DNA of 64,000 nt from Ichthyophthirius multifiliis (Eukaryota > Ciliophora > Oligohymenophorea > Hymenostomatida): NCBI RefSeq assembly GCF_000220395.1, contig NW_004086616.1, positions 26,330 to 90,329 on the forward strand, in the 5' to 3' direction. Numbering within the stretch: the first letter of the stretch is position 1; each line of letters opens with the position of its first letter. Made by a program: the position numbers and the translations under genes. Shown here piece by piece: positions 1 through 16,621 of the stretch. Under the pieces are notes generated by a model. It saw only the letters and a list, made by a program, of their open reading frames with translations, was not told the DNA's origin and ran no database searches.

Positions 1-456
1 AATAAATTATATGTAATACTATAATTTTTATTAATATTCATAATATTAAATAATAAAAATAATTAATAAATTATATGTTAAATTTAATTTAATTTATATT
101 TTATTTCTAATAGTTTTTATATTTGATTTTTATAATAATAAGTTTATAAATTGCAATCTATAATTTTTACTTTACATATTTTAAATTATTAAATTTATAT
201 GTAATCAATTTAAATAAAATTTAATTAAATAAAATAATATTAATAAACAAAAACATAAAATATAAAAAATAATTATAAAAAATTATAATAAATTTATGTA
301 TATATTATTATCAATTTTTATATAGTTTTATATAATTAATAAAACTTAAAATAAATATTAAATATAATAAATATATATTTTATTATTTAATTTATAATTA
401 ATAAGTTATAAAATAGTTTATATATTTAGAGAAGATTAATTATTAATAATAAGTAA
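1..456. other. AT-rich intergenic, no gene seen
   Basis: Nearly pure A/T sequence without a codon-structured frame under code 6. It lies downstream of the histidine kinase stop at 457. No telomere repeats are present, so this window edge is chromosome-internal. Confidence 0.6.
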
Positions 457-2073
457 TCAAAAAACCTCCAAAGATTCTTTAAATAAAAATTTTTAAATTA
501 CTTTAATAATATCTTATTTTTTTGTTGGTTTTTCTAAAACATCATCAAAACCATTTTATATACATTTTTCGTTAAAAGAATCACCTCCATATCCTGATTA
601 ACAAATAAGAACAATATTTTTATTAATTTTTTTTATTTCTTTGCAGGCTTCAAACCCTCCCATTTTGGGCATTTAATAATCGATAATTCCAAGATCAAAT
701 TTCAAAGGAAATTTTTTAACATATTCAATAGCTTTTATAGAATCGGAAAACGTTTAAATAATAAAATTATTATTATTAGCAAAATACATTTAATATTATT
801 ACAAAATAAAGCTATTATCATCAATTAATATTATATTTTTCTTAGTTTTTTTTTTTTTTATTATAATATCATCATAATTACATAAATTATTATTTGTTTT
901 ATTTAAAAGGACAGAATCACATCTACTCATAGAAAATAAGCTGTCTTAGCTTTCTTTATATATTAATGAACTATATGTAAAACAAGGGAGGTAAAAAATA
1001 AAGCTAGAACCCACATTTTTTTTAGATTAAAAAAATACATCACCTCCTATTTAATTTGAAATTTATTTACAAGAGTATAATCCAACACCTGAGCCTCCGT
1101 ATGTATGTTTTATTTATTTACTTGCTTATTTGAAGATTTAGAAGATGTTTTTTTATTCCTCCATTTCGATTCCTATTCCTGTATCTAGCATTTCAAATTT
1201 GAGATATCCTTTACTTTCTGGTTATTCGTTTTCTTCATTTTATAAATTATTGTTATTTTGATAATTTGGATGCAGAAAGGCTTACGATTTCGAATTTTTA
1301 AATTCTTAAGAGAAATCATTTTACAGCATTCTACTTTAGGAATAGAGTTTAGAAGGCAATATTTACAAATTCTTTTAAATTTCGTCCAATGTATGGTTTG
1401 TAAATTATTTGGGTGTATTATGTGATATAATATTTTAGTCATAATAGTTTTCACATGTATCGGAAATTTTGGTAGAATTGGAATTGTATATGTTTGCTTC
1501 ATCTTCATCAGAACTGTCATCTAGATCATTTATTTTATTACTTTTTTAATTTTCAAAGTCATTTATAATTGCTAAAGAATTCGTGTTCAAGTTTTCCTTT
1601 TTTTCATTTTCATTTAAGAAGCTAACAATTAGATTTATTTGCCCTTTTTCGGTAAATTTAAAAGCATTTGAAAGGAGGTTTTGCAATATAGAATTTACTT
1701 CTTGTTAAGGAATTTTTATTACTTTAGGTAAATTTTATTAAGCTATTACTTAGAAATTTACTTGAGGTTTATTGTCTGTAAAGCATTTATTGGTTTATTA
1801 AAATTATTCTAAAAATTTGTAAATTTCAACTTTTTGTTCGATTGGAGATTATAAGTAATGAGAATTTTATTAATCATGTTATTAAAAGTAATCGAGTATT
1901 TTAGATATTGATAAGTTCATTTATTTTATACATATTTATATAGTTTTGACATATAATGAGTTATTATTAATTTCTTTTATAAGTTATTCTAGACTAAAAG
2001 TTATTTATTAAAGGTGATTTCTTAAATCATGAACAAAAATTGGGATTTATCCTAGTTCTTCCTTTTCAAGCAT
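457..2073 (-). CDS. Hybrid histidine kinase (HisKA-HATPase-REC), 538 aa, no sensor domain
   Basis: One uninterrupted code-6 frame of 539 codons ending at TGA (457-459). What is seen: an H-box FVHDLRNHL with His15, an N-box LLSNAFKFT near residue 130, a G1 box DTGIGIE near 295, a G2 box GGSGVGLYSCK near 325, then a receiver domain from about residue 410 with the acid pair LIDDN, phospho-acceptor Asp in IIDYQMPKMGG (near 463) and the conserved Lys in LEKP. Known for the family: ATP-dependent His autophosphorylation followed by phosphotransfer to the receiver Asp. Oddities: the His lies only 15 residues from the Met, with AT-only DNA upstream, so no sensor, PAS or membrane segment is encoded. 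The N-to-G1 spacing holds a roughly 150-residue polar insert with an acidic DLDDSSDEDE stretch. The ligand is unknown. The Met at 2073 is the first plausible start. Confidence 0.9.
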
Positions 2074-3268
2074 ATAATTTTTTTTTATTTAGATAGTTTT
2101 TTTGTAAATTTTTTTTAATAAATGAATATTATTATTTTTTAAATATATAAATATATATATATATTTATTTAATAAAATAATTTATATTATTAAATTAATT
2201 GATTTAAGAAAAATAATTTATATATTAAATAAAATTTATCTTTTTATACATTTTATAATATAAAAATTATTCTTTCAATTAAATTAAATATATAATTTAT
2301 ATAAATTATTAAAAATATCTGAAATATTTATTGTTATTTTAATATTAATATTAATATTAATATTATTTAAAAATTATTAATATTGAAAATTTGTATAAAA
2401 GAAATTTATTTTATACTTAAAATAATATATTATTTATACTAAATTAAAAATGTTAATATTATAAAATAAATAAAAAATTAAATTTATATACATATTAATT
2501 TCAGATTATAAAATTTATATTATTTTAATATAATTTTTATAAATCGAGTTTTTAAATAATATATATATTATACATATTTTAATTTTAATTTTTTATTATA
2601 TCTATAACAAATTAATACTTATTCAATTAATGGCATTGTTTTAATTTGATAACTTGATTATAAAAAAAAAAATTAGATAAATATTAATAATATATGAAAT
2701 ACATATACAAATATAAATATTTATGAAGTATATAAATTTTTATATGAAAATATTAATTTTTAATAATGATATTATTTTTATATAATAATTAAAAAACAAT
2801 AATAAATATCTTCACAAATGACTATAAATGTCCTTTTTAATATTAGCTTGTTATTATAATAATATATAACATATAAAAATATTATAATTAAATAAATTGC
2901 TTTATTATATATTTAAATAATAATGTTATCATTATTTATAAAAAACTCATAATAATATTTAGTTTATAAAACAAAAAATAAATAAAATAATTAAATAAAA
3001 ATATAAACTATGATATATAGTTTAAATTTATTTCCATAAAATTATAAATAAAAAAATATATTTTTTGAATATATATAAATAAATAAAATTTTTATGAAGT
3101 TAAGGTGGATATTTTAAATAATATAATATATATTTTTTTTAATTGTTTCAAACCTAAAAAATATTTTATTTTTTATATAAAAATAATCAATAATAAATAT
3201 AAAATTAAATATCCGTATTAACGCATTATAATTTTTCTACTCTTATATTGAAAAAAATATATATATAT
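2074..3268. other. AT-rich intergenic
   Basis: No coding frame with ciliate-like codon structure. It contains short AT and ATT runs and leads into the assembly gap. It would hold the promoter of the minus-strand histidine kinase; no motif can be singled out. Confidence 0.5.
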
Positions 3269-3579
3269 NNNNNNNNNNNNNNNNNNNNNNNNNNNNNNNN
3301 NNNNNNNNNNNNNNNNNNNNNNNNNNNNNNNNNNNNNNNNNNNNNNNNNNNNNNNNNNNNNNNNNNNNNNNNNNNNNNNNNNNNNNNNNNNNNNNNNNNN
3401 NNNNNNNNNNNNNNNNNNNNNNNNNNNNNNNNNNNNNNNNNNNNNNNNNNNNNNNNNNNNNNNNNNNNNNNNNNNNNNNNNNNNNNNNNNNNNNNNNNNN
3501 NNNNNNNNNNNNNNNNNNNNNNNNNNNNNNNNNNNNNNNNNNNNNNNNNNNNNNNNNNNNNNNNNNNNNNNNNNNNNNN
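3269..3579. other. Assembly gap (311 N)
   Basis: A run of N flanked on both sides by (AT)n, so a collapsed or unsequenced AT microsatellite is the likely cause. Any frame read through it is meaningless. Confidence 0.99.
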
Positions 3580-3747
3580 TTATATATATCAAATTAAAAA
3601 TTATATATATTTAATAAAAATAATGAAATAAATAATAATAAATAAATTTTTTTATTTTTAATATTCAAAAAATAAAAATTAAATAAATAAAAAAAAAAAT
3701 TAAATAAATAAAAAAAAAATTTAAAAAAATACTTTGAAAAAATAAAT

Positions 3748-3754
<7 letters not shown>

Positions 3755-3792
<38 letters not shown>
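3755..3792. repeat. (AT)n microsatellite
   Basis: Uninterrupted AT dinucleotides about 36 bases before the start codon of the TPR protein gene. Confidence 0.9.
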
Positions 3793-3795
<3 letters not shown>

Positions 3796-3827
3796 TATAC
3801 TTTTAATATTTTTTAAAAAATCATAAA

Positions 3828-6073
3828 ATGGAAGATAATATTGTTATGTTAAAACCAAACGAAGAAAAGCGTTTAGAGGAGCTTTTTAATCGTTTTGCAA
3901 AACAAGACTAAACCCTACAAACTTTACGTTTTTCCGAATTTTTCCAATTCATTCTTGATCGTTCATTAATAAATGCAAATATAAGCCTATCAATAATGTA
4001 TAATCTATTCCTTGATTGTGTCGATTGTGAAAAAGTCGTTTAAAAAAACATTGAAAAAACTATAAATAAATCTCAATTTAACTTTCTCCTATATTAATTA
4101 TCACGAATAATGTACCCAAACCAAAAGAACCATTTTGAGAAAATTTTCTAAGATGTCCTATCTGAAAAAGCATTAGTAAATAAAGGCTAAATAGAAATAT
4201 AAAGATGTCCTATATTCGATGAAATTACCAGAAAATTATTAACGGAACCTTCAATAGCAGTTTAATGTGCATATGAGGATGAATTAAGGAGTTGTTATGT
4301 AAGTTATTTATCAGAAAATTATGTTTAATAAAAATTACTTCTTACATGGAATGAAATCGCTCTGTAAAATAAAAAAATTAGCTCTTTTGCGTTTTTAGTA
4401 TTCTTAAAAGAAGCGCATATTTTACCAAATGTAATTAGTGTGGAAAGCGTAAATGATTGCATGTAAAAAATGATACCACCAACAGGAAATGAATTTTACC
4501 ATAAACATCATTTGATGTAAATTTATGAAAAGGAAGTACATGAAATGGTTGAAAAAAAAAGAGATAATGATCCTTAGTTACTTTTTCATGAATTTTAATT
4601 AGTTTTAAGTAGAATTGGATTTGAGATTTCACCTAAAGATTAAGATAAGAAGGATATTAGTCTTGTTTTGGAGAGATTTTTTAGAGATATTTTAAGCATA
4701 AGATAAAATTAGGAAATTTATACAGTTAATTTCTCCAATATTAATAAAAAACTATATAGAAAATTAGAAAATTACTACAAAGATTTATAAAACGAATAAA
4801 AAAATTAAAAATAGGAAAGAAATTACAATAATAGTAATGGTAATAGCAACAATAATATATTATAAGAATAATAAACAAATGAAGAACCAATCTAAAATGT
4901 AATAAAAATGCAATAATAATTAATTTTTTAAGCAGATCTTAAAGAATTAGACTATAATGATATTTTAAATATTTTAAATAGAGATTTACCACCTACGCCG
5001 CCTTTACCTTTGGTTTAAAAAGAAAATCCACCTCCATATAAAATAGATCCACTGGATAAAAAAAACCTTTTAGATAAGTTATAGGTATATATTATAAATT
5101 AATTAATCATAAATATAATTTTATTTGTATGTAAAGGTGACCCAATACCTAAACCTCCTCCTGAAAAACCTAAACCATAAGCTAAACCTCCTAAAAAAAA
5201 ATAACTTAAAAAAGGGGAAAAACCACCAAAAGCAATAATTTGGTCTGGAATGCCATCTATTCCTGTTGGAAGAACAGCTGATTTTTTACAATAATTAAAT
5301 AATGATCTAGATTATGGCGAAAAAATATTAGGAGATTTAAAAAAAGGAGTAATGTCCGATATTCCGATAATTCCAGTAATTATTGAAGAGATAATTTACC
5401 CTCCAAAAGTTCCTATGTAGGTCCGAACTTTAATCGAAAGTGCAATATAATCACATAATTAATAAAATTATATATTTGCAATATAAAATTTCGATTAAGC
5501 AAAGTAAGAATGGCAAAAATATTAAATAGTGAACTTTAAGATTAAATAAATCTATTTTTTTTATATTCAAAAGGCTCAGTTTTCTCCAGTGCAGGAAGAG
5601 ACGATTATGCGATGTTTAATTTTATGGCTTGTAAGAAAATATGTGATAAATTACCCGATAATAATCCTGATATGGCTCTAGCATATTGCGGTTTAGGTTC
5701 AGTTTTGTATAATATGGAAGAATATGAACTCTCACTTAGGTGTTATTTAAAGTGTAGGGAGATTAGAGAGAGCCTTTTTGGAGTAGAACATCCAGATACA
5801 GCTGCTACATTTAATAATTTGGGCTGTAATATGTTTATGTTGGAAAGGAGTCATGAAGCTTTGGCTTATTTTAAACTCTCTGAGGCTGTTTTTAATGCTG
5901 AATTGGGACCTTATCATAATAGAACGTTGACTAGTGCGAGGAATATTAGTAAAAGTGGTTAGTATTTGGAGTTTTAGAATTAACCCCAGTTTAGAACGTT
6001 GTGGGAAACTTATTAGGTGGATAAATATCCGAAAAAAGGAAAGAAAGGGAATGGGAAAAAGAAAAAGAAGTGA
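3828..6073 (+). CDS. TPR-containing protein, about 740-749 aa, frame break near 5504-5529
   Basis: Starts ATG 3828, ends TGA 6071-6073. The N-terminal half is a helical region without a recognised domain, followed by an Asn/Gln-rich segment and a Pro-rich linker (RDLPPTPPLPL, then KPPPEKPKP). The C-terminal third contains tetratricopeptide repeats of the kinesin-light-chain type (ALAYCGLGSVLYNM, TAATFNNLGCNMFML) and ends in a basic GKKGKKGNGKKKKK-like tail. TPRs mediate protein-protein binding; in ciliates such proteins are often ciliary, but that is inference. The frame shifts by one base near 5504-5529. Either one A is missing from the A5 run 5515-5519 (749 codons), or a 26-nt GT-AG intron at 5504-5529 is removed (740 codons). 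The stretch 5086-5137 looks intron-like but reads in frame, and removing it would shift the frame. Confidence 0.75.
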
Positions 6074-6182
6074 TTTATTTTTATTAATATATATATAAAT
6101 ATATTTATTTTTTTAAAAAAAAATATATATATATTCACTTGTCTATATAATATATATATATATTAATGTTTAAAAAATAAAA

Positions 6183-7161
6183 TCATTCATCGTATCTATA
6201 GTTTTTATTTTTATTAATTTATTGTTATTTTGACATATTTAATTAATTATCATCTTCTAATATTGGAAATTCATCATTATCAACTTCTTCTTTTTAAATC
6301 TAAATTTCTTCCTCATTTTCTTTTTTTTAAAAAACTTTGGTTTATTCATTTATAAAGAAAGTTTTTGACTTTATTAAAGAAGCATTTATTTAGCTTTTTA
6401 TCTATCAGTAAAGTCTATACTATCTTTACTTTATCTTATAGCATTTTAAAAATTATAAAAATTGTTTTCTTCTTCTACTTCATCTTTATTTTCTTATTCT
6501 TATAAATCGTCATCACTGTTATTTACTTCAACTTCTTTAAATGATAAAGTTTGTTTACTTAAATTTTTAGATTCTGTTATTTGTCTATTTTTTATTATTT
6601 AAAGTTAATTAAATTATTATTTTTATTATTCTTATGTTTCTTTAATATTATTATTTTATATATCATTATTTTTATCTTTATCTACACTATAATTATTATT
6701 TGAATTTTAATTAATGTTATTTAAGTTTGTATTATTAAATAAATTTTAGATATTATTATTTGTATTTTAAATATCATTATTTTTCATTATATTTGTATTT
6801 AAATTATTTTTTATATTTAAATTATTTGATGTGTTTACTTCTAATTATTTTAAAGGCAATTTTTTAGACTCTTTATTAATAGATGACATTGCAAAATACT
6901 TAATTTCTATTTCAGATGGTTTTTAGCAGTTTTTATTGAAAAATTCAACTTCTTATTATTCTATTTCACTTTATATTTTTTCTATTTTTTCATTTGGAAT
7001 ATTTAAATTTAATATTTATTTTAAAACATAATTTTCTTATTATAATTAATATATTATTTTAGGTTCTTCTTTTTCTTAAAGTATATATTCATTTAAATAT
7101 TTTTCAACTTCCTTTTTTAATTTCAAAAATTTTTCTTTCCAATAATGATTTTTTTTTTCAT
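6183..7161 (-). CDS. Uncharacterised coiled-coil, Asn/Gln-rich protein (frameshifted)
   Basis: The N-terminal part has heptad-like helices (KEKFLKLKKEVEKYL), then a long Asn-rich tract and an acidic C-terminus (EEVDNDEFPILEDDN), ending at TGA 6183-6185. No known domain is recognised. Two one-base problems occur. The upstream ATG at 7161 joins the main frame only if the T10 run 7149-7158 (A10 in the sense strand) lacks one base. The main frame joins the acidic C-terminus only if one base is missing from T8 at 6321-6328, or if a 35-nt GT-AG segment just upstream of that run (sense direction) is an intron. The start is therefore uncertain, and an upstream exon remains possible. Confidence 0.6.
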
Positions 7162-7263
7162 GTAAATTAATTATGTCCTTAATAATAAATAGTTTTAAAA
7201 TAAAAGAATAAATGAATATATTATATTTTTATTTAAATATAATTATAAAATGTTTATAAATAA

Positions 7264-7301
<38 letters not shown>

Positions 7302-8490
7302 ATATATATATTTATTTATAAATACTTGTCTTATTTTTAATTAGTGAGTTTGTTTTATTAATTATATTTTTATTTAATTATATGAATTATTAATTGCATT
7401 TTCTTGTTATTTTAATTTACTTTATAATTAATTTATTACTTGTAAACTATCTAAAAAATTATTATATACAATTTAATTATCTTAACATAATTAATCTATT
7501 TATTATTTCATCCACTTTATTTGTAGTTACTCTGATGCACTTGCAATTTAATTTAATGTATTTTTGTTTTTCTGTTAAAATGTATTGTTTTTTTTAGATT
7601 ATTTGAAATTAAATAACATTGAATTGTTTTCTTAATCAAATTACATACTATCGTTTATATTTCTTTTTTATTATGAATTTAATTATTGTATATTAGTTTT
7701 GTTTTATATAGATAATGAAATATCAACTAAGGCGTTTCTAACTAAATGTAAGTTTTTAATAAAATTATTCTGATTTTATTTCATTTTTTTAAATTATTTG
7801 TTTAATTTTAAATTATTATTTTTATTAATTCCTAATAAAACAATATTATTATTATTTTTTTATTTTCATTCGAAAAAAAGTAAAGTTTTTATTGTATTAA
7901 ATAATCTTAAAAATAAACTAATTATTAACTATTACTATTTTTTTTATAATTTTATTTAAATACACAATTATCAAAAAAATATAAAAAAGTGAGAGAAATT
8001 AAAGAAAAAAAAAAAAATCTTATTTCCTTTTTTTTTGATTTAGTTTTTTTTTTTTTCAAATACAATAAAAAGATAAAACATATTAAAAAGTATATAAAAA
8101 TTTAAATTATTAATTTTAAATATATTTTTATTTTATATTATATTTTTATTAAATAAACATATTATATTTATTTATTAGAAAAGATAAATAAAAATAAAAC
8201 ACATTCTTAATTTATAAATTAAAAATTCAATTATTTTTAAAAAGGATTAGGCACGATTTTGTAAATTTAAAAAAAATATATGTTTATTAAATATTATGAC
8301 TCAAAATTTATTTGTTTTTTAATTTACAATTGTAAAATAATTAATTTAGTAAACTGTATTTATTTTGCATAATTATATATTACATATAAAAAAAAACACA
8401 CACTTTTCAGATTAAAAAAAAATCCAGAAAATTAATTATAAAAAATAAATATACATATTTATATATATATTTATTTTATTATTATTATTT
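7162..8490. other. AT-rich intergenic with (AT)n at 7262-7310
   Basis: The AT dinucleotide runs sit immediately 5' of the minus-strand coiled-coil gene. A 67-codon hydrophobic open frame at 7394-7597 has no supporting feature. A slightly GC-richer spot at 8243-8262 has no recognised identity. Confidence 0.5.
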
Positions 8491-8969
8491 TCAGTAATTA
8501 TTATTAAATTTTTATGCATACAATTATTAATATTAATTTATTAACATAAACATTTATAGAAAATTAAGTTATTATAGATTATTATTTGTAGTTTATGTTT
8601 CTTTCCTTTCTTTTATTTATTTGAATCCTCCTATCGTACATTCTATTTCCATATTACTTTCTTAATCTTTTATTAGATAACGATAATTACATTGATTTAT
8701 TAAAGTTAAATTTTTGGAATATTTTAAGTTTATAAGGTTTAGGCTAATCTTTAGCTCTTTCTATGTTAATTTAGAATTATTTTGGCTGATGAGTAATTAA
8801 TATTAAGCTCTTAGGCTGATTTTTTTATAGATTTATTGTTAAAGAACATATTATTGAGAAATTTTATACGAAGTTCATCTGTTATTTTAGCATATTTATG
8901 TTTCTTTTTTTGCATTTTTTATTGAAATATTTATTTAGATTAGCTTTCTGTATCAGTTGATATTTTCAT
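8491..8969 (-). CDS. Small helix-turn-helix protein, about 159 aa (frameshifted)
   Basis: ATG at 8969, TGA at 8491-8493. Residues about 20-75 form a homeodomain-like or transposase-like helix-turn-helix: a basic KKKHKYAKITDELR lead, then SIKKSAQELNINYSSAK and a basic recognition-type end (HRKSQR). The C-terminal part (IECTIGGFKQIKERKE) is in another frame. One missing base at the T5 run 8711-8715 (A5 in the sense strand) joins the two; the length 479 is 3n+2, as expected for one missing base. HTH families of this kind bind DNA; ciliates carry many short proteins with this type of domain, some derived from transposons. Function here is inferred only. Confidence 0.65.
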
Positions 8970-13274
<4,305 letters not shown>

Positions 13275-13750
13275 AGTTAATGATTTTTATTATTTTGAAG
13301 AAGAAATTATTTTATTTTTTTGTATGATTTTTTCTGTGTTTGTTTGCTTTTTTTTTAATTAATTTTTTTTTTTAGTTATTTATTTATAATTAATTATTAT
13401 AACAGTATATTCTTTTGTTTTTTATAATTATCAAAAAAATTAAATTATTAACATTTTTGAAATTATGTGTTTTTGCTCCAATTTTGACTTTAGAAATAAA
13501 ATAAATTAAATTTTCTAAAAAAAAAAGTTATTTCACTTAAAAAAAATATATCTTATTTTTAGATATAAATAAAAATAGAATTCTTATTTTTTATGAATTT
13601 TATATTAAAAAAAAAATTTATTATTTAAAATATAATATAAAAAAAATTAAAAAAAAAAAACAAAAAAAACAAAATTAAAAAATAATAATATAATAACAAA
13701 TAATATATATATATATATTCAACTTAAAACTAAAAAGTATTATAAAAAAA
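13275..13750. other. 3' intergenic between EF-1alpha and the convergent PPKL gene
   Basis: A T-rich then A-rich spacer shared by the 3' ends of two convergent genes. No ORF is seen. Confidence 0.5.
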
Positions 13751-16621
13751 TCAATCAAAAGACTTTCTTATATTATTATTATTTTTCCATCTAGGCGGTG
13801 TTGGCGGTCTTTTTTTCAAAGCCTCCTCATCTTCAATCCAATTGTGTTAAATTTCGCTATTAGGATAAATCAATTTCGGAATAATTTCGAAATTATTTTT
13901 CAAAATAAGTACTGCTCCCGCATTTTTATGTCTTCCACAATAATCAGTCGCACTAAACACAGTAATAAGCTTTCCTCCCGCAAATCTTTCGAATCCATCC
14001 ATAACGCATTCATGAGCCCTCAAAATCATTGACAAACCGTTATTTTATAAAAATTAATTCACTCTATCTGGTCCGAACTTGACTATATTTCCTGTTCCGG
14101 CTGGATCTCTTATTACATTAGCCTGAATTCCTAATTCTTGATCTGAATCTGTAGGATCTGACCATAAAATATCAACAATCAATTAATGTTCGGGTGTATT
14201 TACTTCATGTATAACTTCTAGAGGTCTCTATAAATTTTCTATTTCCTAAATATAATGTAAAGACCCACCTATTCCTCCATGTAAACAAATTATTTTATCT
14301 TCTATTATTGTTGCTAAAGGTAACCATTCAAAAAGCCTATTTACCCTATTAAAAACTGAGTCTTCATCACTAGGATCTTCTCCTAATCTTTAATTACATT
14401 CATCACTAAATCCAAATCTTTGTATATTACATAAATAAATAATATACTATTTCTTATATATATAAAATTTACCCTGTATTTATCCATTTATCTTCATGAT
14501 TTCCTCTTAAAAGATGTATTTAATTAGGATATCGTACTTTTAAAGCTAAAAGTAAACATATTGTTTCTAATGAATGATTTCCTCGATCAACATAATCTCC
14601 TAAAAATAAATAATCGAAACTTTCTATATCTGAGTCTTTCCCATTTTCACAAGGAGAACCCCATAAATCGAAAAAACGCATTAAATCACTATATTATCCA
14701 TGTATATCTCCGAATATTTTCATAGGAGCTCTTACTTTTTATATATATATAAATATTTTTATATATAAGAATACCTCTAAGTACTATTGGTTAATTTTTT
14801 ATAATTTCTTCAGCTAAATTACATAGTTATATTATATGCTCAGAGGAAAATTTAAAAGGTACATTTTCGGGAAAATTAATATAACTTTTAGGCTATAATA
14901 AATGCTAAATCATAATATTATGGATTGAGTTCGGATCATAGGCGACTCCTTTATTACTATTGAAGTCTACTTAATTGTATATATTACTTATTTTTTGACC
15001 TTTATTGCTTACTTTGCGATTATCATTAGTTTTAGTTTCCTCTGCGACTATACTTTCCATAAACTCGAATGTTTTTCCAATAGATTAAGGTTTTTGGATT
15101 TTGCTATTTATTTAATTTGGCATATATTTATTAGCATTAGATATATTATTAACCACTCCTCCTACATATTAATTCATATTTTAAGTAGGAGAATATTTTT
15201 ATTAACCTTATTATTATTAGTATGATTAATGTTATTATTATTAGGTTGGTAAACTTTATATTTATTATTGCTAAAATTAATTATTATTATTAAAAGAACT
15301 ATTTATTGAATTAGGACTTATTTTCCCAAATTAACTACTTATATTTGAATTTGCAGTTGAATTTAAATCTCCTGTATTTCCACCCGTTGTAGGTCTTTGT
15401 TTTAAATTAGCGTAAATAAATATATATATATTTATATAATAAATTTTACGAAATTTATTAAATTTCCATTAAAGAACTATTATTTGGGGAAGATTATTTC
15501 AAAGTATTAATAATTTTCATTAATAAATCTCCGTTTGTGGAAATACTTTTCAAAAGATTAATTTTTACAATAACATCGGTTGGAATATTCGGACTCTCCA
15601 ACTCAAAACCTCCATATATATAAATAAAATTATCGACAATCCAAGAACCATGTCTAAACCTTTAAAGTGAACTAAACCTACTCCATTCCGAAGTTTCAGT
15701 ATCATAAACTTCCAAACCTAAATATTCCCCAACATTATTAGTTCTTCCACCTATAATAAACAATAATTTCCCCAAAAAAAGACTTGAATGTTAATATCTT
15801 CCCACCGGTAGTTCCTTTTCGGACTTATAAGGGGCCTTTACCCAATCCCATCTTCCATCTCTATGTCTTCTTAAGCCCCAAGCATCATTTAAAGCTGATT
15901 AGTCATTCGATCTTCCACCAAACATTACCACCATTCCGTTCGCTGATCCTTAATTGCATAAAGAAGCACTGTGATATACCCTTACCCTTGGTATTTCATT
16001 TTTAGGTTCTATCTTTTGCCATGTAAATGGACTTTTTTCTACATTCAAATACCAGCAATCACTTACTGCTTCTTATCCAGTATTTCCTCCAAACACTACC
16101 AAAAATGGCTTTGTGTATGTTATTGTATGACCATATCGACGACCTGGTGTTTAGCCAACTACAGGAACTACTTTCCACATTCCTATATCATCTATTCCTC
16201 GTAAATCTAATAAATAAAGATCATCTGAGGCTAAACTTCCACCTTTTTAAATTTATATGTATTTTAAAATAAAAAATATATAAATTTTTTTTACCGCCTG
16301 TAGCTCCTCCATATACTACCATTTAATTTATTTCTAAACCAACTGCTGCATGTGCAGCTCTGGGAGATGGTTGATTTCCGTTTGCTTTTTTTTAAAAATT
16401 TAAAAAAAAAAATTTATTAGGTTTTTTATTTTTTTAATACTTTCTATTTTCTTCCATATACGAGTTTATACGTCAAATGAATATGTGTCGCCCGTTATTT
16501 GGAAACGGCCAGTATCGCCGGTTGCGCCTCCAAATAGGATAGCTTTGCCTTTTGATATATAAGTTATTGTATGCCCGAAACGAGCTTAAGGAGCTGTTCC
16601 TTAATATTCAACTTTTTCCAT
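13751..16621 (-). CDS. Kelch-repeat PPP phosphatase (PPKL/BSU1 type), 870 aa, 5 introns
   Basis: Six exons give 871 codons exactly. Introns: 16385-16440, 16243-16294, 15395-15449, 14735-14774, 14418-14472 (40-56 nt, GT-AG). The N-terminal about 355 residues are Kelch beta-propeller repeats ([46 protein letters not shown]). A Gln/Asn/Ser-rich linker of about 150 residues follows, then a PP1-like catalytic domain with GDIHGQ, GDYVDRG, LRGNHE, the LHGG motif, RAHE and SATDYCGR, so all metal-binding residues are present. The C-terminus is RPPTPPRWK-like. Known for the family: Ser/Thr phosphatases with Kelch domains occur in plants, green algae and alveolates, not in animals or fungi; plant BSU1 acts in brassinosteroid signalling. 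The role in ciliates is unknown. Confidence 0.97.

Noticed and set aside
3218-3631. Open frames across the N run
   Set aside because: They consist of unknown bases with a few AT codons at each side.
5086-5137. 52-nt GT-AG intron in the TPR protein
   Set aside because: Looks intron-like, but removing it breaks the frame that is otherwise open on both sides; left as coding unless RNA shows splicing.
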